A stretch of DNA of 64,000 nucleotides. It comes from DASXTC01 sp036505635. GTDB lineage: Bacteria > Acidobacteriota > Polarisedimenticolia > JACPZX01 > DASXTC01. The position numbers and the translations under genes are program-made. The DNA lies in NCBI GenBank assembly GCA_036505635.1, contig DASXTC010000021.1, positions 189,894 through 253,893 of the forward strand. Direction: 5' to 3'. Numbering within the stretch: position 1 is the stretch's first letter; each line of letters starts with the position of its first letter. Positions 33,448 to 41,603 of the stretch are shown in pieces. The notes below the pieces were generated by a model. The model was not told the origin of the DNA. It saw only the letters and a program-made list of their open reading frames with translations, and ran no database searches.

Positions 33448-34694
33448 CGGAAGGTCACTCCCGCGGGCAGGGCCCCCTCCAGCTCCGCGATGATCCGATC
33501 GGCGAGGCGCGGTTCGAAGCCCTCGACGATCGCGACGATCCGGGCCAGGCTTCCCTCCCGGCCGATCCGCCAAGCCCGCCCGCGGGCCGGGCGGCGATCG
33601 AGCCAGGACGACGCGCGGGCCAGGAACTCCACGGCGTCGGAGGACCTGTCCCACACGGTGACCCAGATCATCGACGTGGCTCCGCGCCTGCCTTCGTAGA
33701 TGGCATATCGATCCCCGTCCCATCCTTCCGCGGCGGTGACCGCGGCTGGGTCGCCCGCCCCCCCGAGCAGCTCGCGCACCATGAACTCCCCCATCACGTT
33801 GGCGTGGATCAGACGGTAGGCGTTCGGGGGATCTCCCTGGGGCAGAGTCTCGATGGCCGCGGTCGCAATGAGGGAGGGAAGATCCCGCTGCGCGGCCGCC
33901 CTGACAGGATGAAGGACCTGCTCGGTGGATTCAGGGGGCCGCTTGAAGATCTCGTCCATCAGGAGGGCGCCTCCGCGAGCGTCGATCGCGCGGGCCCACG
34001 CCAGCCCCTCGACGTAGGGAAAGGTGAAGCTATCTTGAAGGACCCGCGGAATCAGCGGGATCCTTGTCCCGGCCGGTTCACCTTCCGGGGCGGTGCGCTC
34101 ACCCATCGGCTCCGCCTTCCCCTCGTCCGTCTCCCCGCGCGCCGAGAGGAATCTCTCGGTGAGAAGAGTCGCCTCCCCCTCGATCATGGCCTGCGCCGCC
34201 AGGAGAGCGTCGTCGTCGGGGCGCGCGGCGTCGAGTATCGCCGCGATCCCGAAAACCTGGTCCTGCAGCGCGTGCGCGAGCTCGTGGACGAGGGCCATTC
34301 CCGGAAACGATCTCCCCTCCACCAGGAAGAGCCTTCGGGCGTCGGGGTCGTAGTAGCCGGCCGCCTGTTCGGACAGCATCGCCACGAAGAGCTCCTTCAG
34401 ATCGTCCTGCCGATCCAGCAGGCCGAGATGGACCATCGCCTTGCGCTCCGCGTCGAGCCTCTCATCGGGGTACTCGTCGCCGAGCTTGCGCAGGAGGAAC
34501 GAACGCACCTCGTCCTGTCGCAGAGTCTCCACCTCGACGGCCTTACGGTACGAGTGGCCTCTCATCTCGGAAAGCCTGAGCATGATCTCCGCGTTCCGGG
34601 CGCTCCCCGGCCCGGAGCCGGCGAGCGCCGGCGCGGCGCAGCAAAGCAGGATTCCCGCGGTTCGCAACATGGAGTGCAACGGCTCCCGTGTCAA
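33444..34694 (-). CDS. Secreted zinc metalloprotease-like protein (HEXXH)
   Basis: A 416-residue exported protein. A short signal peptide (MLRTAGILLCCAAPALAGSG) follows either the TTG at 34694 or the ATG at 34670. The zinc motif VHELAHALQDQ (about residue 137) is followed after some 30 residues by EGEAT, which could supply the third ligand, giving a gluzincin-like site. Upstream, EQAAGYYDPDARRLFLVEGRSFPGMALVHELAHAL is typical of a family of uncharacterised bacterial metallopeptidases. The TTG overlaps the mltG stop (TTGA), in line with the other coupled starts here. The partner protease CPBP follows directly. Substrate unknown. Confidence 0.7.
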   Translation of the reverse strand: MTREPLHSMLRTAGILLCCAAPALAGSGPGSARNAEIMLRLSEMRGHSYRKAVEVETLRQDEVRSFLLRKLGDEYPDERLDAERKAMVHLGLLDRQDDLKELFVAMLSEQAAGYYDPDARRLFLVEGRSFPGMALVHELAHALQDQVFGIAAILDAARPDDDALLAAQAMIEGEATLLTERFLSARGETDEGKAEPMGERTAPEGEPAGTRIPLIPRVLQDSFTFPYVEGLAWARAIDARGGALLMDEIFKRPPESTEQVLHPVRAAAQRDLPSLIATAAIETLPQGDPPNAYRLIHANVMGEFMVRELLGGAGDPAAVTAAEGWDGDRYAIYEGRRGATSMIWVTVWDRSSDAVEFLARASSWLDRRPARGRAWRIGREGSLARIVAIVEGFEPRLADRIIAELEGALPAGVTFR

Positions 34695-35728
34695 TGGCGC
34701 CGGTTCGACAGCGTCAGGTCGCGCCGGTATTGGCGCACCGCTTCCTCGTGGTCACGGATGTTGGTGGAGAAACGGTGGCGGCCCGGCCCGGCCACGACGA
34801 AATAGAGGTCGCCGGTGGGCGCCGGGTAGAGCGCCGCTTCGATCGACCGGGCCCCAGGGCTGCAGATGGGCCCCGGGGGGAGCCCCGGATGCACGTAAGT
34901 GTTGTAGGGAGAGGAGTACGAGAGGTCGGAACGGTATATCTCCCCCCGATAGCGGCGGTCCAGCTCGAGCGCGTAGACCACGGTCGGGTCGCACTGGAGG
35001 AGCATCCGGCTCCGGAGCCGGTTGTGGAACACGGCGGCGATCCGCGCCCGCTCCTCGTCGGCCATCGCCTCCTCCTCGACGAGGGAGGCCAGCGTGATCG
35101 CCTGCCGCACCGACAGCCCCAGCTCATTGAGGCGCGCCATACGTCCGGCGCTCATCTCGCGGCGGAACCGCGCGACCATCTCCTCCACGATCCGATCGGG
35201 CGGGGTGCCGCTGGCGAAGAAGTAGGTGTCGGGAAAGAGATACCCCTCGAGGTCGGGCGCCACGGGATCCAGGTCCAGGACGAGACGCCGGTTCCGCTCG
35301 GCGCGCGCGGACTCGAGGAAGGCCTGTCTGGTGCCGAACCCCGCAGCTTCGACAACCTCGCTGGTCTCCTCGAGGCGCAGCCCCTCGGGAACCGTCATTT
35401 TGTGCTGCACGACGTCTCCCCGCACGAGCTTGTCGAGGATCTGGTTGGGGCTCTGCGGCCCGGAGAACTCGTATTCGCCCGCGTGGATCCTCCCCTCGGC
35501 CCGGCGGACTCTCATGAGCAGGCGGAAGACCAGGGCGCTGCGGATCAGACCCGAATCATGCAGTTTTGCCGCCGCGACCCGGGCCGGCTGGCCCGGCTCG
35601 ATGAGCACCACGGTGGATTCGGATGCGTATCCTTTGTAAGGACGTGTCCCCTGCCAGAAGAGGGACTGGATCGCCATCACGCAGCAGACAAGGGCCGCCG
35701 CCAGGACGAGGGCCGGGCCGATCCTCAT
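34691..35728 (-). CDS. mltG: Endolytic transglycosylase MltG
   Basis: A 345-residue membrane-anchored murein endo-transglycosylase that is thought to end nascent glycan strands. One N-terminal helix (LVLAAALVCCVMAIQSLFW) is followed by a LysM-like part (VVLIEPGQPARVAAAKLHDSGLI) and the YceG domain: EGYLFPDTYFFASGTPPDRIVEEMVARF, the catalytic Glu region ITLASLVEEEAMADEERARIAAVFHNRLRSRMLLQCDPTVVYAL, and SPYNTYVHPGLPPGPICSPGARSIEAALYPAPTGDLYFVV. The ATG overlaps the ruvX stop (ATGA). The pairing ruvX-mltG is common in bacteria. Confidence 0.95.
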   Translation of the reverse strand: MRIGPALVLAAALVCCVMAIQSLFWQGTRPYKGYASESTVVLIEPGQPARVAAAKLHDSGLIRSALVFRLLMRVRRAEGRIHAGEYEFSGPQSPNQILDKLVRGDVVQHKMTVPEGLRLEETSEVVEAAGFGTRQAFLESARAERNRRLVLDLDPVAPDLEGYLFPDTYFFASGTPPDRIVEEMVARFRREMSAGRMARLNELGLSVRQAITLASLVEEEAMADEERARIAAVFHNRLRSRMLLQCDPTVVYALELDRRYRGEIYRSDLSYSSPYNTYVHPGLPPGPICSPGARSIEAALYPAPTGDLYFVVAGPGRHRFSTNIRDHEEAVRQYRRDLTLSNRRH

Positions 35729-36150
35729 GGCCGCGTCCGGGGCCGGCTGTCGAGATAGGCCTGAAGGATGATGGCGGCCGCCACGTGGTTGATCACTTCC
35801 CGGCGCCGCCGCCGCGACAGGTCGGCCTCCAGGAGGCAACGTTCGGCCTGAACGGTGGAGAGCCGCTCGTCCCAGGTCACTACCGGCAGCCCGAGAGCCT
35901 CCCGCACGCGATGCGCGAAGGTCTCCGCATCCGAGGCCCGGGAGCCGGCGACACCGGACATTCGCAACGGGAGCCCCACCACGATCGTCCCGACCTCGTG
36001 GCGGGCGGCGAGATCGGCAAGGGTCCGCAGATCGTGTTTCAGGCCGCGGCGCCTGACGGTGGTGATCGGCTGAGCCGTGATGCCCAGCGGATCGCTCACC
36101 GCGACGCCCACCGTGGCCTCGCCGACATCAAGCGCCATGATCCGATCCAT
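35725..36150 (-). CDS. ruvX: Holliday junction resolvase-like protein RuvX/YqgF
   Basis: A 141-residue RNase H-fold protein. It shows MALDVGEATVGVAVSDPLGITAQPI at the start, VGLPLRMSGVAGSRASDAETFAHRV, VTWDERLSTVQAE and the C-terminal INHVAAAIILQAYL. YqgF proteins take part in 16S rRNA 5' processing and were first proposed as resolvases. The catalytic Asp of LDVG, the Glu of WDERLST and a C-terminal Asp normally form the site; here the usual DxxAA reads NHVAA, so the third acidic residue is replaced by Asn. The ATG at 36150 gives the family length. A strong promoter stands in front. Confidence 0.88.
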   Translation of the reverse strand: MDRIMALDVGEATVGVAVSDPLGITAQPITTVRRRGLKHDLRTLADLAARHEVGTIVVGLPLRMSGVAGSRASDAETFAHRVREALGLPVVTWDERLSTVQAERCLLEADLSRRRRREVINHVAAAIILQAYLDSRPRTRP

Positions 36151-36175
36151 CGGGAAGGCTGCACCTCGCGGCGCG

Positions 36176-36204
36176 ATTATCGTGTTGCTTCCGGGGAGTG
36201 TCAA
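36176..36204 (-). promoter_or_regulatory. Promoter of the ruvX-mltG-protease operon
   Basis: On the minus strand a perfect TTGACA (36204-36199), a 17-nt spacer and GATAAT (36181-36176, 5 of 6). The start of transcription is expected near 36169, about 19 nt before ruvX. It lies just beyond the end of the tetraheme protein gene. Confidence 0.7.
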
Positions 36205-36229
36205 GGAAGGCACCAAGGACGGGAGCGGG

Positions 36230-37732
36230 TCAGTGTTTGATCATGTCCCAGTACTTGAAGAACGCGAAGTCGGGACTGTTCTCCTTGGTGTGGCATGTGA
36301 AACAGCTTCGCGGCGGGACGTTGCCGAACGGCTTCGACGCGTCGCGGAGGTGTTCGGTGGCGTTCCCGTGGCACGCCTCGCACTGGACGTTGACCAGCTC
36401 GGGGCTCTGGCGCGCGTTGATGAAACCGTTCGGTGCCTCATACCCTGTCACGTGGCATTTCACGCACTCGGGGTTGTAATCCTGGTTTGCCTTCACGAGC
36501 GTGTCGAAGGCTCTGGCATGCTTGGTTCGGGCATAGACCTCATACGCCTCGCTGTGGCAGCTGACGCACGCATTCGCGGTCAGGAACCCCTTGCCATCGG
36601 CGGGCGCCGAGCTGACGGTTTCCAGCGGCACTGTGGCGCCGGTTCCCGCCGGGCCCCGCGCGGCCACCGGCGGTGCGGGCGCGGCCACGGCGGTGACCGC
36701 CTTCTGGCGGTTGATCTCGTTCACGCGGGCGATCGTCCTGTCGATCAAATCCTGAAGCTTCGGATCGGACGGATACCGGCGCGTCAGGAAGACATGGTTC
36801 GCGGTCAGCTTCGGCGGCACGCCTTTGCGTTCGAACTTGAGGCGCACCTCGCCCATGCGCTTCCCCTGATCCCCGGAGTAGAGAACGGGCACCCCTTCGA
36901 TCATCTCGATCGTGCCGGCCGGCGAGAACCGGGCGCCGTAGCTCGCGAGGGCCAGGTCGATCCCCTTGCTTCCGGCAAGCAGAGTCGTCAGGTCACGCAG
37001 GCTGAGGTTTGCGAGCAGCACGACGAGGTCCACCTTCGCCCTCAGCGCCGGCAGGTGCAGCTTCACCGCCTCCACCGGGTCGCGCATGATGAGCACGCGC
37101 CGGTCGGGCGTCTCCCTGGCGAAGGCGGAGTTGAAGGTGTTCACCCCCAGAAACCCGATCCGCACGCTCCTGCCTGACGCCAGCTTGTAATCCCTGATCG
37201 CGTAGGGCGCGAAGAGCTGCTCGCCGTTGTCGCGATAGACGAAGCTGGCGCTCGTGAAGACCATGCGGGATTTCTCGATCAACCGGCGTAGCTCCTCGAC
37301 GCCCCCCGCCAACTCGCGCTCGCCGAGATTCACGACGTCGTAGCCGATCATCCCCATCCCCTCGATCAGGTTCGCGGTCTTGAGGCGGCCGGCTTCATCC
37401 GTCTCCGAGGAGAAGTCACCCGTCTCGACGAGGGCGGTGACCGCCTTCGGGTACTGTTGCTTGAGGAGGTTCAGATACCCCGCCCGACGGGCGAGTCCCC
37501 CGGAGGGATTGTGCGGTCAGCCACACGGGTCGACGTAGCCGACGACGGCGCCCGTGTAGATCAGGATGAGATCGGGGGGATCTCCGGGGACCACGAGGGG
37601 CCCCTCATCGAGATCTCCGACCGGCGGTGGTGTCTCAAGGGAGCTCTGCCGAGCGGCGGCGCCCGAGAGAGTGGCGAGGAAGAGCGCCGCGATCGAGAGA
37701 GAGGCGAGCCAGAAACCCGCGCGAATTCTCAC
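36230..37732 (-). CDS. Probable selenoprotein: metallophosphoesterase/5'-nucleotidase-like domain fused to tetraheme cytochrome c, with in-frame UGA
   Basis: One frame of 501 codons read through a TGA at codon 72 (37519-37517). Residues 1-28 are a signal peptide (RAGFWLASLSIAALFLATLSGAAA). Residues 55-330 match the calcineurin-like 5'-nucleotidase fold: LILIYTGAVVGYVDPCG, UGA, PHNPSGGLARRAGYLNLL, ALVETGDFSS, GYDVVNLGERE and VLYSGDQGKRMGEV. In relatives the motif reads PCGC-x-x-N-P-x-GGLARR, so UGA stands where the second Cys belongs. Residues 385-500 hold four heme-binding sites CxxCH (CVSCH, CVKCH, CEACH, CFTCH at about 389, 423, 451, 477), as in cytochrome c554-like domains. The protein is likely periplasmic and redox-active. 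Selenocysteine is inferred, not proven; a nonsense mutation or sequencing error (TGC to TGA) is the alternative. Start GTG at 37732. Confidence 0.72.
37479..37495 (-). promoter_or_regulatory. Candidate bacterial SECIS hairpin
   Basis: On the mRNA strand CTCGCCC (37495-37489) pairs with GGGCGGG (37485-37479), 7 bp with one U-G, closing a loop GUC (37488-37486). The loop begins 28 nt after the UGA. Bacterial SECIS elements place an apical loop with a G in its first two positions about 16-37 nt after the UGA, and E. coli fdhF uses a G-U in the loop. This hairpin meets those rules. It lies within the codons of the conserved GGLARRAG segment, so part of the GC pairing may be chance. Confidence 0.55.
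37517..37519 (-). other. In-frame UGA, proposed selenocysteine codon
   Basis: TGA as codon 72 of the frame 37732-36230. It follows ...VDPCG and precedes PHNPSGGLARR. The next base is C, the weakest context for UGA termination. More than 420 codons of good coding sequence follow without a start codon near the break. Confidence 0.7.
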
Positions 37733-37766
37733 AGGAGCACCCCGTTGTATGAGTCAGTGGGCGGTT

Positions 37767-37795
37767 ATTATAGGGGCTGGATCGGATGGCTGCAA
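37767..37795 (-). promoter_or_regulatory. Promoter of the candidate selenoprotein gene
   Basis: On the minus strand TTGCAG (37795-37790), a 17-nt spacer and a perfect TATAAT (37772-37767). The leader would be about 28 nt before the GTG at 37732. The presence of a promoter before the UGA argues that the upstream part is expressed with the rest. Confidence 0.55.
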
Positions 37796-37833
37796 CAGAC
37801 CGGAGACGTCCCGCCCGACGAAGGAGGTTCACC

Positions 37834-38151
37834 GTGAGCTCGAACGACCACCCCGAAGCGCCGCGCCCACCGGCCCCGCCCGTCTCTCTGCAGGGCCGCA
37901 TCGACAACGACACCGCAGAGGGGATCTACAGCAACATCGCAAGCATCATGTTCAGCCGATCGGAGTTCTACATCGACTTCGGACGTCTGGTGCCCGGCAA
38001 GCAGGAGGTCAAGGTCCACGCGAGGATCATCACGTCACCGGTGCATGCCAAGGACCTCGCCCGGGTCCTGACCCAGAACATCCAGCAGTACGAGGAGAAG
38101 TTCGGTCCGATTCCGGGCGACGCCTCCGACTCTCGCAAGGTGGGGTTCTGA
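37834..38151 (+). CDS. DUF3467 domain-containing protein
   Basis: A small cytoplasmic protein of 105 residues. Residues 30-95 match DUF3467: AEGIYSNIASIMFSRSEFYIDFGRLVPGKQEVKVHARIITSPVHAKDLARVLTQNIQQYEEKFGPI. The domain is common in bacteria and some phages, and no activity is known. The GTG at 37834 has a perfect AAGGAGG (37821-37827) 6 nt upstream, which fixes the start; the in-frame ATG at 37786 lacks one. Its stop overlaps the apparent CTG start of maf (CTGA), so the two are co-translated. Confidence 0.85.
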   Translation: MSSNDHPEAPRPPAPPVSLQGRIDNDTAEGIYSNIASIMFSRSEFYIDFGRLVPGKQEVKVHARIITSPVHAKDLARVLTQNIQQYEEKFGPIPGDASDSRKVGF

Positions 38152-38714
38152 GCGCGCCCCTCGTCCTGGCCTCGCGATCCCCCCGGCGCGCCCGGCTCCT
38201 GCGAGCGGCCGGCTACCGGTTCGCCGTGCGCCGGCCCCACGTGGACGAGACGCTCTCGCCCGGCGAGCTCCCCGCGCACGCCGCGGAGCGTCTCGCCGTC
38301 GCGAAGGCGATCGAGGTCGCGGCCCGCTGCCCCGGAGCTCGTGTGCTGGGGGCCGATACGATCGTGGTCGTGGATCGCGCCGCGCTGGGAAAGCCGGCCG
38401 ATGCGGCCGAGGCCCGCCGGATGCTCCGGCGTCTCTCGGGACGCACCCACCGCGTCGTGACCGCGCTGGCCCTCTGCGAACCGGCGGGCGGCGTGGTCCG
38501 ATCGGACCGCGCGATCACCCGGGTGACCTTCAAGAGGCTCTCGCGACGGGAGCTCGAATGGTACGTCGCCACGGGAAACCCGCTCGACAAGGCGGGCGCC
38601 TACGGCATCCAGGAAGGGGCGGGGCTGTTCGTCACCGGGATCCGCGGCTCGTACACCAACGTGGTGGGGCTCCCGCTGGAGCTGGCCTACCGGATGCTCG
38701 GGCTTCCCGGGTAG
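38148..38714 (+). CDS. maf: Maf-like nucleotide pyrophosphatase, apparent CTG start
   Basis: A protein of 188 residues that hydrolyses non-canonical or selected canonical nucleoside triphosphates (dTTP/UTP pyrophosphatase class). It shows LVLASRSPRRARLLRAAGYRF, PHVDETL, LAVAKAIEVA, VLGADTIVVVD, GKPADAAEARRMLRRLSGRTHRVVTALAL, WYVATGNPLDKAGAYGIQEGAG and IRGSYTNVVGLPL. The family starts only a few residues before LVLASRSPRR. The only codon available there is CTG at 38148, which overlaps the DUF3467 stop as CTGA. No ATG, GTG or TTG lies nearby in frame. CTG initiation by translational coupling is therefore likely. Confidence 0.88.
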   Translation: MSAPLVLASRSPRRARLLRAAGYRFAVRRPHVDETLSPGELPAHAAERLAVAKAIEVAARCPGARVLGADTIVVVDRAALGKPADAAEARRMLRRLSGRTHRVVTALALCEPAGGVVRSDRAITRVTFKRLSRRELEWYVATGNPLDKAGAYGIQEGAGLFVTGIRGSYTNVVGLPLELAYRMLGLPG

Positions 38715-38748
38715 GAATCAATCGAGGCCCGTGATGGCGCCCCCCCGC

Positions 38749-40224
38749 TCACCAGACCAGCTTGGGCTTGCGGGCGGCCGCCGCCTCGTCGAGCCTGCCC
38801 ACGGGCGTATGGTGCGGCGCCGTCCGGACCAGCTCCGGGTCCTCGCGGGCCTCCCGGTCGATCGCCTTCATCGCCTCGATGAATCGGTCCAGCTCCTGGC
38901 GCGACTCGGTCTCGGTGGGCTCTATCATCAGCGCGCCGTGAACGATCAGCGGGAAATAGATCGTCGGCGGATGGAATCCATAGTCCATCAGCCTCTTGGC
39001 TATGTCCAGCGTCCTGACGCCGGCGTCCTTCTGGTTCGTGTCGTCGAAGATGACTTCGTGCAGGGTGGGCTGCCTGAAGGCGAGGTGATAGGTGTCGGAG
39101 AGGCGCGCCCTGATGTAGCTCGCGTTGAGCACGGCGCGTTCGGCGATCCTCCGGATCCCGGTGGCCCCGTATGACAGGATGTACGCGTAGGCGCGCACGT
39201 GCATGCCGAAATTGCCGAGGAAGCTCGAGATCTTTCCGATGGAGAACGGACGCTCCCAGTCGAGGCGGAGCTCCCTTTCCCCTCTCACCAGGACCGGCAC
39301 GGGCAGGTACGGCTCCAGCGCCCTGACGACGCCGACAGGTCCGCTGCCCGGACCGCCGCCGCCGTGCGGCGTGGAAAAGGTCTTGTGCAGGTTCAGGTGC
39401 AGGATGTCGACCCCCATGTCGCCGGGACGCGCCACGCCGACCAGGGCGTTCATGTTGGCACCGTCCATGTAGACGAGCCCGCCCTTTGCGTGGACGATCC
39501 CGCAGATCGTCTCGATCTCGGCTTCGAATATCCCGAGGGTGTTGGGGTTCGTGAGCATGAGCGCCGCCACGTCGGGGCCCATCCTCCGGCGCAGCGCGTC
39601 GGTGTCGATGCACCCGCGTTCGTTGGAGGCGATCTCCTCGACGCGGTAGCCGCAGATGTGGGCCGAGGCCGGGTTGGTGCCGTGCGCCGAGTCGGGGATC
39701 AGGATCACGGAGCGCGGGTCGCCCGAGCGTTCCAGGTGCGCCCGGGCGATCATGATTCCGGTCAGCTCACCGTGGGCGCCGGCCGCCGGCTGCAGCGTGA
39801 ACCGATCCATCCCGGTGATCTCGCGCAGGAGGGCTTCCAGCTCGTCCATCAGCCGGAGCGCCCCCTGCACCGACCCTTCCGGCTGCATCGGATGGATGCG
39901 CGCGAAACCGTCCAGGCGGGCCATCTCCTCGTTAATCTTGGGGTTGTACTTCATGGTGCAGGAGCCCAGAGGATAGAGCCCGAGATCGATCGCGTAGTTC
40001 AGACGCGAGAGGCGCACGAAGTGTCGCACGACGTCCACCTCGCTCATCTCGGGGAAACCCGCGATGTCCGGTCGCACGGCGTCGCCCAGATCCGATGGAT
40101 CCGCCTCGGGCACGTCCAGGGCAGGCAGCTCATAGCCCCGGCAGCCGGCCGAGCTGAGCTCGAAGATCGTGGGCTCCAGCCGCGTCACGGCGGTGGAGAC
40201 CTCCTTCGGGCGCCCGTCGGTCAT
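38749..40224 (-). CDS. gcvPB: Glycine dehydrogenase (decarboxylating) subunit 2
   Basis: The PLP-binding half of the split P-protein. Together with GcvPA it decarboxylates glycine and passes the aminomethyl group to GcvH. The 491-residue protein shows FVRLSRLNYAIDLGLYPLGSCTMKYNPKINEEMA, AAGAHGELTGIMIARAH, DSAHGTNPASAHICGY, MLTNPNTLGIFE, VYMDGANMNALVG and the PLP lysine in LNLHKTFSTPHGGGGPGSGPVGV. The ATG overlaps the gcvPA stop (ATGA). It is the last gene of gcvT-gcvH-gcvPA-gcvPB. Confidence 0.97.
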   Translation of the reverse strand: MTDGRPKEVSTAVTRLEPTIFELSSAGCRGYELPALDVPEADPSDLGDAVRPDIAGFPEMSEVDVVRHFVRLSRLNYAIDLGLYPLGSCTMKYNPKINEEMARLDGFARIHPMQPEGSVQGALRLMDELEALLREITGMDRFTLQPAAGAHGELTGIMIARAHLERSGDPRSVILIPDSAHGTNPASAHICGYRVEEIASNERGCIDTDALRRRMGPDVAALMLTNPNTLGIFEAEIETICGIVHAKGGLVYMDGANMNALVGVARPGDMGVDILHLNLHKTFSTPHGGGGPGSGPVGVVRALEPYLPVPVLVRGERELRLDWERPFSIGKISSFLGNFGMHVRAYAYILSYGATGIRRIAERAVLNASYIRARLSDTYHLAFRQPTLHEVIFDDTNQKDAGVRTLDIAKRLMDYGFHPPTIYFPLIVHGALMIEPTETESRQELDRFIEAMKAIDREAREDPELVRTAPHHTPVGRLDEAAAARKPKLVW

Positions 40225-41588
40225 CGGCCCGCCTCCTCGAGAGCTGACGCCAGCCTCTCGATCTCTTCGCGCGTGTTCATCTCCGTGACACAGAAGAGGC
40301 ACAGGTTCCTCGCGCCGGGGACCGACGGGAGGTACCGGGCCAGCGGAAGGCCCCCCACAATCCCCTTGGCGAGGAGCTCCCGGTTGATCGATTCCGGGTC
40401 GGCGGGCAGCTCGAGGACGAACTCGTTGAAGATCGGCGCGGTGAAGCGCGGGTGGCATCCCTTCACCCGGGACAGCCGCTCCTTCGCCCAGATCGCCTTG
40501 CTCCGATTCTGCGTGGCGACCTCCCGCAGTCCGTGGCGGCCCATCAGGCTCATGTAGATCGTGGCGGCCATCGCGATGAGCCCCTGGTTGGTGCAGATGT
40601 TGGAGGTCGCCTTCTCCCGGCGGATGTGCTGTTCGCGCGTCGAGAGCGTCAGGACATAGCCGCGCCTTCCCCGCGCGTCGCGGGCTTCGCCCACGAGGCG
40701 CCCCGGCATCTGCCTCAGCAGCGGTTCCTTTGCGGCCATGAATCCGAGGTACGGTCCGCCGAACTGGAGTGGCGTGCCCAGCGCGTGGGCTTCCCCCACC
40801 GCCACGTCGGCGCCGTAATGGCCCGGCCCGTGCAGCAGCCCCAGGGAGATCGGCTCGTTGATGACGACCTCGAAGAGCGCCCCCGCGTTCTTCACAAGGG
40901 GCGCCGCCGCGCCCAGATCCTCGACGCACCCGAAGAAGTTCGGGTTCTGCATCGCCACCGCCGCGACCGTCGCGCCGTCGGAAGCCATGGTGGCGGCCAG
41001 CCTGTCGAGATCGGTGCGCCCGTCGGCACCGGCCGGGATCGTGACGACCTGCAGGCCGAGGTTGCGCACGTAGGAGCGCACCACACGCAGGTAATGAGGA
41101 TGGATCGCCTCCGACAGGACCACCCGAGCTCGCTTGTTGGCGCGCTGAGCCATCAGGACCCCTTCGGCCAGGGCGGTGGCGCCGTCGTAGAGGGAGGCGT
41201 TCGAGATCTCCATCTCGGTGAGGGCGGCGATGAGGCTCTGGTACTCGAAGGTGACCTGCAGCGTCCCCTGGCTTATCTCGGGCTGGTAAGGCGTATAGGA
41301 GGTGTAGAACTCCGAGCGCAGGAGAAGCTGCCAGACCGCGGCGGGCACGTAATGGTTGTAGGCGCCCGCTCCCAGAAAGAAGGCGTGCGTGGCGGCCGAC
41401 GCGTTGGCCGCGGCCATCGCGCCCATCTTCCTTCTGAGATCCAGCTCGGAATGCGCGGGAGGGAGGTTCAGGTCTCCCTTCAGCCGGAGCTTCTCGGGTA
41501 TCGCGCGGAACAGGTCCGACGGGGAGGAGACCCCGACCGCCGCGAGCATCTCACGCAGATCGTCGTCGCCCTGGGGTAGGAATCGCAT
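40221..41588 (-). CDS. gcvPA: Glycine dehydrogenase (decarboxylating) subunit 1
   Basis: The other half of the split P-protein, 455 residues. It shows the N-terminal MRFLPQGDDDLREMLAAVGV, FLGAGAYNHYVPAAVWQLLLRSEFYTSYTPYQPEISQGTLQVTFEYQSLIAALTEMEISNASLYDGATALAEG, and GGPYLGFMAAKEPLLRQMPGRLVGEARDARGRRGYVLTLSTREQHIRREKATSNICTNQGL. This half is fold-type I but lacks the PLP lysine. The split form is found in many bacteria outside Proteobacteria. It follows gcvH by 15 nt. Confidence 0.97.
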   Translation of the reverse strand: MRFLPQGDDDLREMLAAVGVSSPSDLFRAIPEKLRLKGDLNLPPAHSELDLRRKMGAMAAANASAATHAFFLGAGAYNHYVPAAVWQLLLRSEFYTSYTPYQPEISQGTLQVTFEYQSLIAALTEMEISNASLYDGATALAEGVLMAQRANKRARVVLSEAIHPHYLRVVRSYVRNLGLQVVTIPAGADGRTDLDRLAATMASDGATVAAVAMQNPNFFGCVEDLGAAAPLVKNAGALFEVVINEPISLGLLHGPGHYGADVAVGEAHALGTPLQFGGPYLGFMAAKEPLLRQMPGRLVGEARDARGRRGYVLTLSTREQHIRREKATSNICTNQGLIAMAATIYMSLMGRHGLREVATQNRSKAIWAKERLSRVKGCHPRFTAPIFNEFVLELPADPESINRELLAKGIVGGLPLARYLPSVPGARNLCLFCVTEMNTREEIERLASALEEAGR

Positions 41589-41603
41589 CGGTGTGGCGTC
41601 CTC

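Noticed and set aside
37517..37732. Treating 37517-37732 as a separate 71-residue gene
   Set aside because: It ends inside a conserved motif whose remainder continues in the same frame, so it is the N-terminus of the larger protein.
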